From: Gymnopus androsaceus JB14
Taxonomy: Eukaryota > Basidiomycota > Agaricomycetes > Agaricales > Omphalotaceae
Direction of reading: 5' to 3'
Assembly (NCBI GenBank): GCA_009733575.1
Contig: ML769870.1
Location: 1 to 39,296, forward strand
DNA: 39,296 nucleotides
Positions 21,346 through 31,659 of this stretch are shown piece after piece. Position numbers and translations under genes: made by a program. Under the pieces are notes generated by a model. The model had not been told where the DNA came from. It made no database searches and worked only from the letters and a program-made list of their open reading frames with translations. Position 1 is the stretch's first letter. Each line of letters starts with the position of its first letter.

Positions 21346-21870
21346 TCAAGCACTAGCTCCAACCTTCGGCATATGCTCCTCAGACTTCCCACTGTACTCT
21401 CCAGCTCCAGTCCTATTACGCTTCTCCAGCAGTCGCACCTCCTTTGTTTTAACATCCCATTCCCAGTCATCATTTTCCTCCCCCTCTGGATTTATTGTTT
21501 GCTGCGTACTAAAAATAATAAGTGTCTTGAAGGCAGCAATTTCTCGATATGCACATACCTCTTCAATAAAGCTTCTGAATTCAGTTTCTTGGATTGCTCA
21601 TACTGCTTGATAAGTTCTTCCGTCTCTGCACTGTCTCGCAAGAGCTCTTCACAGCTGGCCAAAGCTCTGAGTTGTACGCTGGAAGAGTTGGTAATAAATA
21701 AATATTCATTGCAGCACTGTTGGAACTTACTCAATAGGTTTGTTTGGTTGACGGTTATATTCATGAAAATAATCCAAGAGAAAGAGTAACTCAAGATGGC
21801 TCTTTTCTGAAAATGGCGTTGATGGCATGGGTGTTGAGAGAGTACATCGTCGGTGCGTAGGCCGATACAT
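21346..21870 (-). CDS. Small three-exon KDZ cargo gene, 140-aa protein of unknown function
   Basis: Exons are 21870-21731, 21678-21559 and 21508-21346, with GT-AG introns of 52 nt (21730-21679) and 50 nt (21558-21509). All phases agree, giving 140 residues and a TGA stop at 21348-21346. I do not recognise the family. The N-terminus is MYRPTHRRCTLSTP; residues about 26-45 are Leu/aromatic-rich (LELLFLLDYFHEYNRQP). Residues about 48-88 are a charged helix with coiled-coil character (LRALASCEELLRDSAETEEL then IKQYEQSKKLNSEALLK), and the C-terminus is mixed acidic/basic. It lies head-on to the 3' end of the transposase gene (213 bp away) and on the same strand. It is the only cargo gene without a visible lesion. 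Being a genuine gene is inferred from splice and frame consistency. Confidence 0.65.
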
Positions 21871-22083
21871 GGGCTTTAAAAAAGAGAATCTGAGATACGG
21901 GGGCCCTGTGCACCATTTGCACGGGAATCTGAGATTGTGGTCCTTTGATTTTCATCTTTACCATATGTTAAATTGTCAATAAGTGAAAGAGACAAATTTT
22001 CCACTGGGCACCTTAACGATTCGCCTCACATTGAAGTTTGAAGCCTGTAGATTGACAGAGATAATTGGAGCAGAAAGTACAAG

Positions 22084-25000
22084 TTATTGCAAAGAGATAT
22101 TAGACATAAAGTCTACTACTGCTCCTACTCCTTCAGTAAACTCGTCATCATCTTCATCTTCGCCATCATCAGAATGAGGGTCTATGTTGGCTTCCAAAGC
22201 GGTTGCCTCAGGTTCAGGGATATCAGCAGAGCCTTTTTGCTTCCCGGGAGTGGGATTACCCGTAAACCCTGGTAAATTGTAGGTGCGGTGGATGCGCGCA
22301 AGCAGCAGTTGGTTTACTGCTTGGCGGCGTTGTATGAAGTCGGAGACCGGGCCTAGCATTGGGGAGTCGAGTGTTTTCAAGATGGCTTTGAATTTTTTCT
22401 CTTCGTCCGTAATCGAAGTGTGAAGACGTCGAATTCCAATATCACAGTGTATGATTTCTTCCCGAGCACGCTCAATCTGACGGTGCTGTTTCATGAGGCT
22501 GCGGACAACAGGTTTCACCCATGGCTGATCAAAGACACTATGTCGTGTGTCTTTGAGGATGTTGAACTGGTCTAGGAAGGTGAAATGAGAAAGCTTTGAC
22601 CAGTCCAAGGTGTTGCGGGGAGGGTTGAGAGCTTGAGCAGCAGTGTTGTACGATTTGACTGCGTTTCAAATGGCCTTGGAACGGCGTTGAAGGGCGTTAG
22701 ATATATGAGTGCGCATCTTGTATCCTGCAACATGAGTAAGTAATGCTAACTGTAATAATTGCTCAATATAACATACCTGTATTGGAAAGGTTCATCTTAT
22801 GAAGTTCAAACAAACGCTGCACCACTAGTTTGTGCAGGCGTTCTAGTGCACGACAGTACTTGCGGGTGTTCATATAATCTACTGCCTCCTTGTATTCCCG
22901 ATCATTTGACTCCCATCGACGGTCAATGTTCATTACTGTTTCCATCTGCGTGATCTCGAATAAAGTCCTATCCCATTGCTCTCGAAGATAGCGATGCCTA
23001 GTTTCTGCTTTCCGGCCATCAGAGAGATTAACACTGTAGGAAGCAGCATCAGAGAGGAATTGGTAGTCGCTGGGAGTGTGGAGGCGAAAGCTGGAGCTAG
23101 CATTTTCATATGAAGCGCTGCAATGCAAGTCAGTAAGATGAGCGAATTTAAAAGACATCATAAACTCTTACTTGATATCGCGGTACTTTTGAAGCAACTC
23201 GATGTACGCAATTGCATACAAATCTTCTGAAGTTTCAGTACCCAAGACAGTAAAGTGACGTTGTTCATCAGCAATTTAGTTTGCGAGGTCTTCTTCAGTG
23301 ATGCCCAATGCCTGAATATCTGCCTTGAAGGATGGTAGCTCATATTCAAGTACGTCAAGCGCTTGAATGTAGTTATTGTGTAGCATAGTGGCGACATTTT
23401 GGTACTTGTCACAATCCCATTGTTGTAAGAATAGGTTGATAAACACATGCCTTCTGTAAGGGCTCATGTACCGTGTGATAGAGGCGAGTTGGTTTGAGGC
23501 AGAGAAGAGACGTTCTAAAGTTTCGAGGTCCTTGAGACCCATGCCAGTAATATTGAGAGGATGGTAGATTTGCTGGCAGAAGACACAATGTGAATACCCA
23601 TGGAACGCATTTACACAGGTGTGACAGCCTTTTTGCTCGAATTTGGGCCCGAGTGAACTATGGCGGATTGTACCTCCAAAACTGCACCCAATATCATACC
23701 CAAGCAACCAGCGGGGACCAAAGACCTCAAGCGCCTTCGCAACCATTGCAAGTGGGTATTTTGCCCTGTAAAAGAAGTCCTGTCAGTGTAATGCTAGAAA
23801 AAAAAAAGACAGCATGACATACAGCTCCCCACTCCGTACCATGTCTGCTACCCAGAGTATGGATCCATGATGACAGGCCATAACAAAGTACCCTGATTCA
23901 CGAAATGCGTCCCACATCCTCTTTGCGCCATCTGCAGCTGCAGCCTTCCAATTATCAGTACACCTCTGAAGTGTCAGGTTGGCATCTCCATTGGTAGGGT
24001 CTCCATGTACTTCATCCACCCAGTCCCCTTCAAAATCCTCATCCTCATCTTCTACTGCAGGCTTTTCCTTAGGACGGGCTGCAACTTCATCGGCAAAGGT
24101 GTTGACAAACTCCTCACTGAGGTAGTAGTTGCTTTCACCAAAGACACGAGTGTCAGAAACTTCACGTTTACCAACGCCGTCCAAGCGTTTCAGCGAGTTG
24201 TTACCGTCAACAACAACCATACACGAGAATGTTTGTATCGGTTCATCTTCAAGCTAGAAATAAATGTATCAGATAGAAATGATGAATTAGATAAAGTATG
24301 CGTACTTCGTATGTGCATGGTGGGCAACTGTTGAGCACGCAATAGTCTAGTGAGTCCTGGCCAAGCTCTTTCGCAACATGGGAGTTAATTTTCCGCAGGA
24401 TAGCTAGGTAAATATCAAATGTGTCTGAAAGCGCAGTACAATAAGCGCGACGGTATGGTTCCTACGGAGTTGTGAGGTCAGGAATAGAGAATGTATGCCA
24501 AAATACATACTGAACATAGGTGGGACACCGTTTTGGCAAATGCTTCAACACTGAAGTTTGGTTTGAAGAGTCGGGCCGCGTAGAAAAGCTCCAGCGTACG
24601 CAAAGAAACTGCAACGGACAGTGATTCAGGTGAGGCAGGGAGGTAGCCCGATTGAACCAAGGCTGACATAGCTTTAGTCTCACTGTCTCGATAAATAGTG
24701 GCTTCATGGGTGAGGGAGTAGATATTGATTACTTGAATGGAGAACTCCCAACCGTTGACACTGTCAGAAGCGGGCTGTGGTTGAGAGTCTGGGTTGTATT
24801 TCCAGCAGATGTACTCGCTAACAAGATCGTCCATGATGGAAGCCCAAGCATGATTGAATCAGTGAATGCGCTGCTTCCAAGTCCGAGTATCCTGGTACTT
24901 TTGACGGCCATGCCACTTGTTGATACCAATGAAGTCCTTCAGATCAACAACTATGTTTTGGGAGGAGTTTGGCTCTATGTCACTACCGTCGTTGTCGGGA

Positions 25001-25321
25001 GCTCCGCCAATGTTGAGGCCTATCCCATCAACGTCCATGTTGTCAGGGCCTGGGCTGTCTAGGGCATCGTTGGCAGAGATATCTTGCAGAGCATTCTGTA
25101 GTTCATCACTGAGGCCTTTAAAAGGATATTTAACAGAGTTTTAATGCTATTTTAAGACAAATGGACGTACCTTGAGATGCCTGTACTCTTCTTACTGCAG
25201 CTTCCTCTCGCCTCTTAGCCATTGCCCGAGGGCCTAATGTTGAAGCCGTGCCCACCCCTTTCCCAAACCTCCCAGCGCCAACATATGTGCACACTGAGCG
25301 CTGGATTTGCACCTTGCCCAT
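22084..25321 (-). pseudogene. KDZ transposase with CxC1-like N-terminal region (two premature stops)
   Basis: Seven exons: 25321-25171, 25115-24511, 24461-24306, 24253-23823, 23765-23172, 23117-22777 and 22724-22084. Introns are 49-57 nt and the total is 973 codons in consistent phase. The N-terminal half has the CxC1-like block found with KDZ transposases (SGYLPASPESLSVAVSLRTL, then ELFYAARL and FKPNFSVEAFAKT) and a CPPC pair. The RNase H-like core follows: D320 in VVVDGN, D472 in LLGYDIGCSF, and an acidic residue in DLETLERLFS (E529 or E532). A zinc-like group CHTCVNAFHGYSHCVFC sits between. The C-terminus is acidic. TAA at 23278-23276 (codon 611) and TGA at 22668-22666 (codon 779, Arg expected) kill it. 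Its ATG is 48 bp inside the right TIR, so the TIR probably supplied the promoter. Confidence 0.92.
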
Positions 25322-25368
25322 TTGAGTTGCAAATATACCAAAATTGATGAAGTCAACGGGTACTAGAT

Positions 25369-25673
25369 ATAAGCGAAAAGTCGGGATAAAGGGCGGGAGG
25401 GCGCGATGCTGATGTGAGCAAAGGCACAAGATACCGGACTTAAGGAAGGAGCATGTTTGCCGTCCGTAGAAAAAGTTCGGAACGGAATCAGCGCTCCCGC
25501 AGGTTTCTGTAGCTTACATGAGGTTTCTGGACTCTTGCCTAGTATATAATAACTGGCTTTATTGCAGGAAATATTCGCAGTGTGCGGAAAGTCGCGCATC
25601 AAGGGGAAGGGGCCTGGCATGTGGGACCCATCATACCAGGCTTATTTCTATCAATAGGCATGATGTTGAGGTG
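25369..25673 (-). repeat. Right terminal inverted repeat of the KDZ element
   Basis: The 305-bp inverted copy of 14282-14666 lacks the 78-bp MITE and so preserves that element's empty target. It contains TAGTATATAATAACTGG (a TATA-like tract near 25540-25552) about 220 bp upstream of the transposase ATG. Confidence 0.93.
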
Positions 25674-25681
25674 ATCTTTCC
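25674..25681. repeat. Right target-site duplication of the KDZ transposon
   Basis: ATCTTTCC immediately follows the right TIR end (...GATGTTGAGGTG) and is identical to 14274-14281. Confidence 0.9.
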
Positions 25682-28400
25682 AGTACATAGAGCGTAAAGT
25701 ATACTGCCTCCTAGCCTCTTCATTTTCATTAGCTCGTTTAGCATTCCACTCAGTTGTAGTTATGTGATGTCCATTGGAAACAGTAACCCCTCTTTGGTGT
25801 TGTAGATCCTCAGGTGTAGCTTTACTGTTGAGATTACCAAGAGTATTGGAACTTGGCAACATTGTACAATGTAACCTATTAGCAAAAAAGCTCCTACACC
25901 CAAAGATTTAGAAGAGTTATAAATAACTTAAATTGAATGAGATAAATACCAAAGCAGATTAGTGTGAGAATGAATGTAATATCTGTACTCCAATTGACAG
26001 AATGCAAACTCTGAATATTCCTGCTGTGCCTTCAATAATGCTTGAGCAGACAAACTGGTGATGAGATTGTTGTCGCCATGAGCAGGGGCAACATAGCCAG
26101 TACAATTGTATACATTAGCACCAGTCATACCAACACGGTCACAGTTGGAAGAGTTTCGGAGTAGTTCTTCAAAAAGAGGTTTATGTGCCAATTTTGCTGT
26201 GAATAAAAGGGCATTTGAGACCTGAAAAAAGTTAATCAAATTAGGGAAGCAAAACTTTGTACTCACATCAGCTTGATCAAAGAGTAGATTGATACCCTTC
26301 ACTGTTGCACTAGTAATCCCAGTATAACCAGCATAGGTATCAGCTTCACGACCACCTGAAGGTACCCGACTCCCCCCAGGTTTCATGATGCCCCTGTTCC
26401 AATAATCAAACTGGATACCATGATTGAAGAATGGCTGGACATCCACGTTGTGCACGGCAACTTGTTGCATAAATTACAAAGTTGCTTGATCAAAACAACT
26501 GTACCATACAAAATCAACAACATTCTGAATGCTGTTATCAGAAAAGAAGCTTTAAGACAGGATGGAAAATATACTTCTTCAGGATCACACTGATTTTCTT
26601 CACCATCTACCATGAGCAAGAGCTGGTGGTCACAATGCTCCAACACCTTATTATCGCAGTCTATAGGGTCCATAGAGTACTTGTACATGTTGCCATAGGA
26701 TTCAGGACGATAAACAGGTTTAGAAGGGAGCTGTTTCTAAAGGACAGAGTTAGCCATCATGTAGCAGAGAAAAAGAGGAAAAACTGATGTTTTTGTTATG
26801 AGTAGGCTTCATGAGTAGATCTTTTGGGACTAAAGAAACTGCCGTCCCACGCATTTCTTTAGCTAGAATAGCAGAACGTCATTGAGCTTCTTCAGGAGAG
26901 AAGCCATGACCAATGTGAGGTTTGTAGCGATATTGGACACAACGTTGATTGAAGGTGAAATGAGCACACCAGGAGCATTTTCGTAGGGTTCTAGCTCGAG
27001 CCTGCACAATATCAGCTACTAATCTGGAATTATGAGTGTGCATTAAAATTGCATGCCATCTTGGATACAAGGCTCGAGCCTCTATGACACAGCGACCATC
27101 TGCATTCACATCAGTGCACCACCTCTTCAGTTGAGACACAACAAGGGAATATAAATCTGTGAGTGCTTTAGGTTTGTGCAAAGGATGTAACTAAAAAAAT
27201 AAGTCAGGAAAGTTGCAGAAAAGCAAGTAGAACCAATATACATTGTATCCTCTTCCCTCCAGCCAAGGCCCTAACCATTGATGATAATAATATATGAAGG
27301 ATTCCAGAGTTAATAGAAAGAATATTTTTCCATAGTGGTCGTCACCAGGTATAAGTTCCGGAAATCTGTCGAAAGCATTGAAGAAATGGGTAGCATTTTG
27401 GAGAGGGAGCCCATTAGGATTCTAACATAAAGTAAGAGTATACCAAAATACGGGGCAAAACTTAGCTTACCAGCTTGGGTATGAACCGACCATGTTGCTG
27501 ATCCAATGGCCAAGCATCTTTCACCTCTTTGGGTACCCATTCACTTGTAATCAAAGCTAGTGATTCCCCCACATGATAGATTCTGTCAACAGTAGAATTG
27601 TGAACATTTGGATGTCTCAAGAGGAAGTTTGGGTGACAAATTCTCTCAACATGTGCCAAGAGATCTGATTTCTAACCAGATTGGAGTAAGAAAACTTCAG
27701 GGTGAAAATATAATCAACTATACCATCAAAGCTTGACGAAATTCTTCAGAGTAAATCACAGTTTCTTTTTATTAATTCATGCATGGAACGAATTGCTTTT
27801 GCTAGAGGTTCCTTGATGGACTCAAAGGACTCCTCAGTCTGAAAAAGGAAAATTAAAACAATGTGTACATTGAAATGAGACCACATACTTCTTTACCAGT
27901 AAGAGGCATCAAAGCCTGTGTCCAAGTATTGATCATAAGTTTAAGGCTAGTTTGAGGGTCGAGAGGTGCATTAGGAGAGGAAGGTTTTTGTTTCATGCGC
28001 AGATCTCTGCAAAGGTTGGTGTGGAACAGTCATGCATTACTGAGGGGGGTGTTTGAGGGGTTTCCAATCAGAGTCTGAATCAGACAGATCCAATAACCAG
28101 CCAGAATTTAAAGTGGCAAATTGAAGTTCTCGGAGATTTTTCTGTGGTTGAGAACCATCTTCATCCTAGGCAAAGTTCAAAGTGAGCTAAAAGGAGGTAG
28201 AAAATTACACCATACCTTACACAGAAGCAGGTTTTTATATGAAACCAACTCAGCAAGTGCAAAGTCGGGTTGCACTGCAAAAATCCAGACAAGGCAGTTC
28301 AAGAAGATCCTAATTTCTTCACTCATATCATTTGGTGATTCAATACAATTCAGACATTTTTCAAGCCAGGATCGGATATGATCATTCTGCCAGCAAAACC
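25682..28400 (-). pseudogene. Multi-exon basidiomycete gene of unknown function, split by the KDZ insertion
   Basis: At least ten exon pieces read in order on the minus strand, separated by ~50-nt introns. Text includes NDHIRSWLEKCLNCIESPND, HVERICHPNFLLRHPNVHNS, GESLALITSEWVPKEVKDAW, ESFIYYYHQWLGPWLEGRGY, RWCTDVNADGRCVIEARALY, EEVYFPSCLKASFLITAFR, KPGGSRVPSGGREADTYAGY, VGMTGANVYNCTGYVAPAHG then DNN, and FANRLHCTMLPS. I recall relatives as uncharacterised mushroom proteins. The HGD and later His (LHCTMLPS) pattern could be a double-stranded beta-helix metal site, but that is speculation. Lesions: TGA at 26881-26879 where Trp is likely (SPEEAQ-stop-RSA), a probable frameshift near 27745 before YSEEFRQALM, and loss of the last codons to 14273-14253. 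The 5' end beyond 28400 is unresolved. Confidence 0.6.
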
Positions 28401-28952
28401 TTGAGAGATAAGAATCAAATTAAAAAAAGAAAACTGACCAAATCTGAAGACTTGTAGATACGACTGATACAAGCCTCTCTCCAGCATGGTGAATGGGACC
28501 AGGACTTCTCTCATTCGGAAACCACTGACTGTAAATAGGGAGGAAATGGGAGTATTCGAACATCAGTTTGCATGATAGTAGGAAGCAAGATGGAATCGTA
28601 TTGCCTCCTGACTGTTCACACAGCTTGCACACATGACATGAGCTCTGGGAAAACCCCACATTCAATCATATCTACATGGAGAAAATATTGATTTAGACTC
28701 AATAACGCCATGATAAGCCATTATGGTGAGGGCCAGAGGCAACATAACATGAGTAGTAATAGCCTGTCTCTCATCTCCTTGCCGTGTCTAATGCTCTCAC
28801 AGTCCCTTCATGCAACAAAGCTCGCAGAGATCCATCATGTTTGTGCAAGTACTACCAGCAGTACTACGAATACAAATCCTGCATTTAATGTACCGGAACG
28901 TATACTTATACTATTGCCTCTAGTCCTGCTTCACATACTGTTCCTTCTGCTG
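28401..28952. other. Possible 5' exons of the split gene, otherwise unassigned
   Basis: On the minus strand, 28640-28435 reads SSCHVCKLCEQSGG and later ERSPGPIHHAGERLVSVVST. This may be an upstream exon of the 25.7-28.4 kb gene, because CxxC-type text is plausible for a zinc group. A plus-strand frame over 28710-29030 is Leu-rich and unconvincing. Confidence 0.35.
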
Positions 28953-29348
28953 CTACTGCACCAGTGGACGAAAGTAAGGCAGATTCGGAGGCTGGAGTTG
29001 CAGGAGTTGGATCTGGGATGGCACCTACTGTGAATGCATATTACAACATGAGATTAGGATATGGAGCATGATGCGGACGACCTAACATGGACGTACAGAT
29101 TTGGTTTTTTCGAGGGCATGTTGGGATTTGTCAAGAGCCTGGAATGGGTGAGGTCAGTATAGAGGGTAAAGTGATGATACGAGAAGGCGGACCTTAGCAG
29201 CTTTGCTCGACACTTTTTCCAACTTGGCGAGATCCTTCAGGTCATGCGACACTCTGGGGTCTTCGTTCTTTCCTTGCCGGATAATTTTATTCTCAAGTTT
29301 TTTCAACTCAGAAACATCGTGGGTAGGAGGGATTACAAGGTCTGACAT
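28953..29348 (-). CDS. Small Lys-rich helical protein, possibly truncated
   Basis: Exon 29348-29193 encodes MSDLVIPPTHDVSELKKLEN and continues with KIIRQGKNEDPRVSHDLKDL and AKLEKVSSKAAK. After a 54-nt intron (29192-29139), exon 29138-29097 encodes ALDKSQHALEKTKS. Both have the heptad-like, Lys/Leu/Ala pattern of a long helix. The next acceptor is ambiguous: splicing at CAG gives an immediate TAG, while splicing 3 bases later adds ~23 residues to a TAG at 28955-28953. Related helical proteins I recall are longer, so the 3' end may be missing. Function unknown. Confidence 0.45.
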
Positions 29349-29914
29349 AACAAGTCGTAGAAAGGAAGAGACTTGTTGGTGGTAAAGGTGGAAGCAAAAA
29401 ATGGAGCAATGAACACTTAATTTAGAACACGTAGGGGTATGCCATACAAATCACCTCTCACGCTGTCCAGGTAGTCTCTGGTTCCAATGAAGAAGTTATT
29501 GTTGCAGCCAGCTCTAGTGGCGCAAAAGCTGGTCTATGTTCCGAATGGGGCGGTGGCAAGCTGCGCTGTTGTGGCAAGATGGTTCGGCAAGGCTCAGGAT
29601 AGACAATAGAATCCAACCCTGGCTGCCCTGCTATCAATGGTGGCTACGGAAGCTACACTGGCACCCCAGTATTGTCAACGTTCTCTGCAATACCTAATTA
29701 TCCGTATCTGGGTTATGATAGTGTGGCGTATGGGAAGGATAAGAATTGGTTTGAGAACGGTTTTGAGAGTGACTATAGGCTCTTTATTGGAAGGTCCCGC
29801 AAACAATGGAAGAGCTAAAGCTTGAACACGGTCCTGCACTGCCAGCGATTGACAGTGGGAAGCACATCGAGCCATCCGCACATCCCACCGATTCGAACCG
29901 TACGATGTGTCATT
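29349..29914. other. Unassigned stretch
   Basis: There are open frames on both strands (for instance a Gly/Tyr-containing plus frame at about 29600-29817) but no splice pattern or family motif. The minus frame entering from the CSC1-like fragment loses family resemblance after about 29915. Confidence 0.45.
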
Positions 29915-30749
29915 TCCGAGGGTTCCTTTCCTCAGATACTTGACAAGGTAAGTCTCTAGCTCTCGCACAGTAGCGTTGTGATACTCGATGAGCTCTGGGA
30001 GTCTTCCGGCCTGTCTGCCAATGTGTACACTGGTAGTAGGGTACGGAACCTTGTACGTCTCAAAGATGGCCTTGATGCCCTCATCCGATTGGTACTTCTT
30101 CGGCACCTGCGTGACTTGCAGAGTACAAGCATAGAAGGACTCGAGACTCGGGAGAGCAATACCACTGACGTCGTAGCTCGACCATCTTCTTCCAATGGAT
30201 ATGCACAAGACCGATGATCAGGAAGGTGATGAGATATGTCACAGCGGCATGGACGAAGAGAATGTTGCTGCTGACATTACGAATGGTGAGCATGCTGAGA
30301 ACATCGCGGTCTGCCTTGTCTACTTTCTTCAAGTTGTAGACCGCATTAACTGGGAGGAGAATACCACATGTGAGGATAGTGACGCCAAGGAAAAGCCACC
30401 GCATCAACCGACCGAAACATAGAAACGTGATGGCATCGAGACCGACTTTGTCTACGAGCTCAGGCTCCTCAGTATGGATTAGAGAAGGCAGCCAGCCAAA
30501 TAGAGAGTCTGATATCCGGGGTGGTGGTTTGTCTCGGACATGGTACTTGACTTTGGGCTTGTATATCATCTATAGAGGACAAGATAAACTTTGAGATTAG
30601 ATATAGATATTAGCAGCACGCACCTTGTTTTTCGGCCGCAGAAGATTGAAAGATAGGATAGTAACAACCTAACGTCATGGTTAGGACTGAGGATTTGTGC
30701 GGAGACACAGAAGACATACTGAGATGATACTCATCAGTGCAACCTGAAC
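29915..30749 (-). pseudogene. CSC1/OSCA-type ion channel, N-terminal fragment (frameshifted)
   Basis: The family forms osmosensitive, calcium-permeable cation channels in membranes. Exons 30749-30720 (VQVALMSIIS), 30668-30624 (VVTILSFNLLRPKNK) and 30569 downward (MIYKPKVKYHVRDKPPPRIS, DSLFGWLPSLIHTEEPELVD, RDVLSMLTIRNVSS) give the RPKNK...IYxPKxKYH signature. Three hydrophobic segments and the start of the cytosolic loop follow (QVPKKYQSDEGIKAIF, PYPTTSVHIGR, GRLPELIEYHNATVRELE). Introns are 51 and 54 nt. About two bases are lost near 30147, shifting the frame between RRQWYCSPE and LESFYACTLQV. The pore half of the protein is absent. It is joined in frame, through a 62-nt intron, to the methyltransferase-like piece upstream. 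Confidence 0.85.
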
Positions 30750-30811
30750 CTATACACGTAAAGATAACAGTCAGTGTTTGCTGTACATGATACATCTAAT
30801 GCAGAACATAC

Positions 30812-31285
30812 CCTGATATAATGAAACTGCTTTCCCAACTCTCTCAAGATAATCTCATGGCACCAAATTGTTCCCAAGGTGCCTACAGCGGCAGCCATAT
30901 GGATCCAAGCCCAAGGTCCAATCCCAACATTCATGTCCAAAACATTTTCCAGCTAGGTCTGAGCGTACCATTCTGGCTGTTCCATCTGATTCAAGAAGAC
31001 AGCAGCTAGATATGATACTGGGACTGCCATAGTCGTGCATACGTGTATGGGAGTAACCAATCGGCCTATCAGTGTCGTAGGTCCAGTCGTAATTTTTCCG
31101 CCTTCGTTTTCAGATTTGGAGAACCATTTGCATTGGTTTCTGGCTAAAAAATGGGTGAATTATTCAGCAAAAAAACAGAATAAAGGGAGCTCACCAAGGC
31201 TAGCTATCGTTATGATAGTAGATCCTGCGACTATAGCTTCGATGCCTTGGTTATGAGAGAGATCAATGCCTGCTAGATAATTCAT
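30812..31285 (-). pseudogene. Isoprenylcysteine carboxyl methyltransferase-like fragment
   Basis: Exons are 31285-31195 (MNYLAGIDLSHNQGIEAIVA...) and 31143-30812, with a 51-nt intron. The second exon contains GRLVTPIHVCTTMAVPVSYL, NQMEQPEWYAQ and VGTLGTIWCHEIILRELGKQ followed by FHYIR. LGKQFHxIGxRExP is the lead-in to the SAM-binding and catalytic C-terminus of membrane ICMT-type methyltransferases, but the sequence switches to CSC1 text exactly at the next exon, so the catalytic part is missing. An in-frame TAG follows WYAQT. Hydrophobic segments suggest 2-3 membrane helices. The assignment rests on the LGKQFH region and is moderate. Confidence 0.55.
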
Positions 31286-31659
31286 CTTGCAGATTACGCT
31301 GCAGGCGCCAGCACCCGGCCATCGCTATTGAATAGCTGGTCTACTGCACTACTGGTGGACATGGTCGAGGTCTGAGAGAAAGGAAGAGAAATAAGGGTTA
31401 AAGGAAATAAGTTTGCAGTGTTGTCACTGCGTTTCGAGCTTGAGCTTGTGACGCGTGTTGATGAACAGAACTTGACGATGCCAACATCATCATTTCTGTT
31501 TCTCTCCACCACCACCACTCTCCAAGTCGATTTAAGCACGCATTGTTGGAGGAATGGATGCGGGCGGGTATGACCAATGCAGGCATATAGGGCAATAATA
31601 TCTGGATGAATTAATGAGTAAAGATTTTTATTTTTATTTTGGAGTGGTACGAGGCTTAC
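31286..31659. other. Gap between two gene fragments
   Basis: The minus strand just below 31610 could read DIIALYACIG, weakly like the next MFS exon, before degenerating. A short frame MSTSSAVDQLFNSDGR near 31362 has no known match. Confidence 0.3.

Larger units (their letters stand above)
14282..25673. mobile_element. Complete KDZ (Kyakuja-Dileera-Zisupton) DNA transposon with cargo genes, inactivated
   Basis: The 11,392-bp element is bounded by 305-bp inverted repeats and an exact 8-bp duplication. In coordinate order it carries an HMG-box-like gene (minus), a gene with an RNase H1 N-terminal-like domain (minus), a TET/JBP-like dioxygenase (plus), a small 140-aa gene (minus) and the KDZ transposase (minus). 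An association between KDZ transposons and TET/JBP genes in mushroom genomes is established (Iyer and colleagues, 2014); here both lie inside one defined pair of ends. Internal stops occur in the HMG, TET/JBP and transposase genes, and two smaller elements are inserted, so this copy is non-autonomous now. Confidence 0.92.

Noticed and set aside
14282..25673. Reading the paired ~305-bp repeats as LTRs of a retrotransposon
   Set aside because: They are in inverted, not direct, orientation; the duplication is 8 bp; and the interior encodes a KDZ transposase with no reverse transcriptase, integrase or gag.
25599..25673. Shared peptide PIDRNKPGMMGPTCQA seen at both ends as a conserved protein C-terminus
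   Set aside because: It is read from the TIR sequence itself in both places; the genuine gene frame ends at the target duplication.
29600..29825. Plus-strand Gly/Tyr-rich frame
   Set aside because: It is short, preceded by an in-frame stop, and has no supporting splice sites or recognisable motif; the coding signal around it is on the minus strand.
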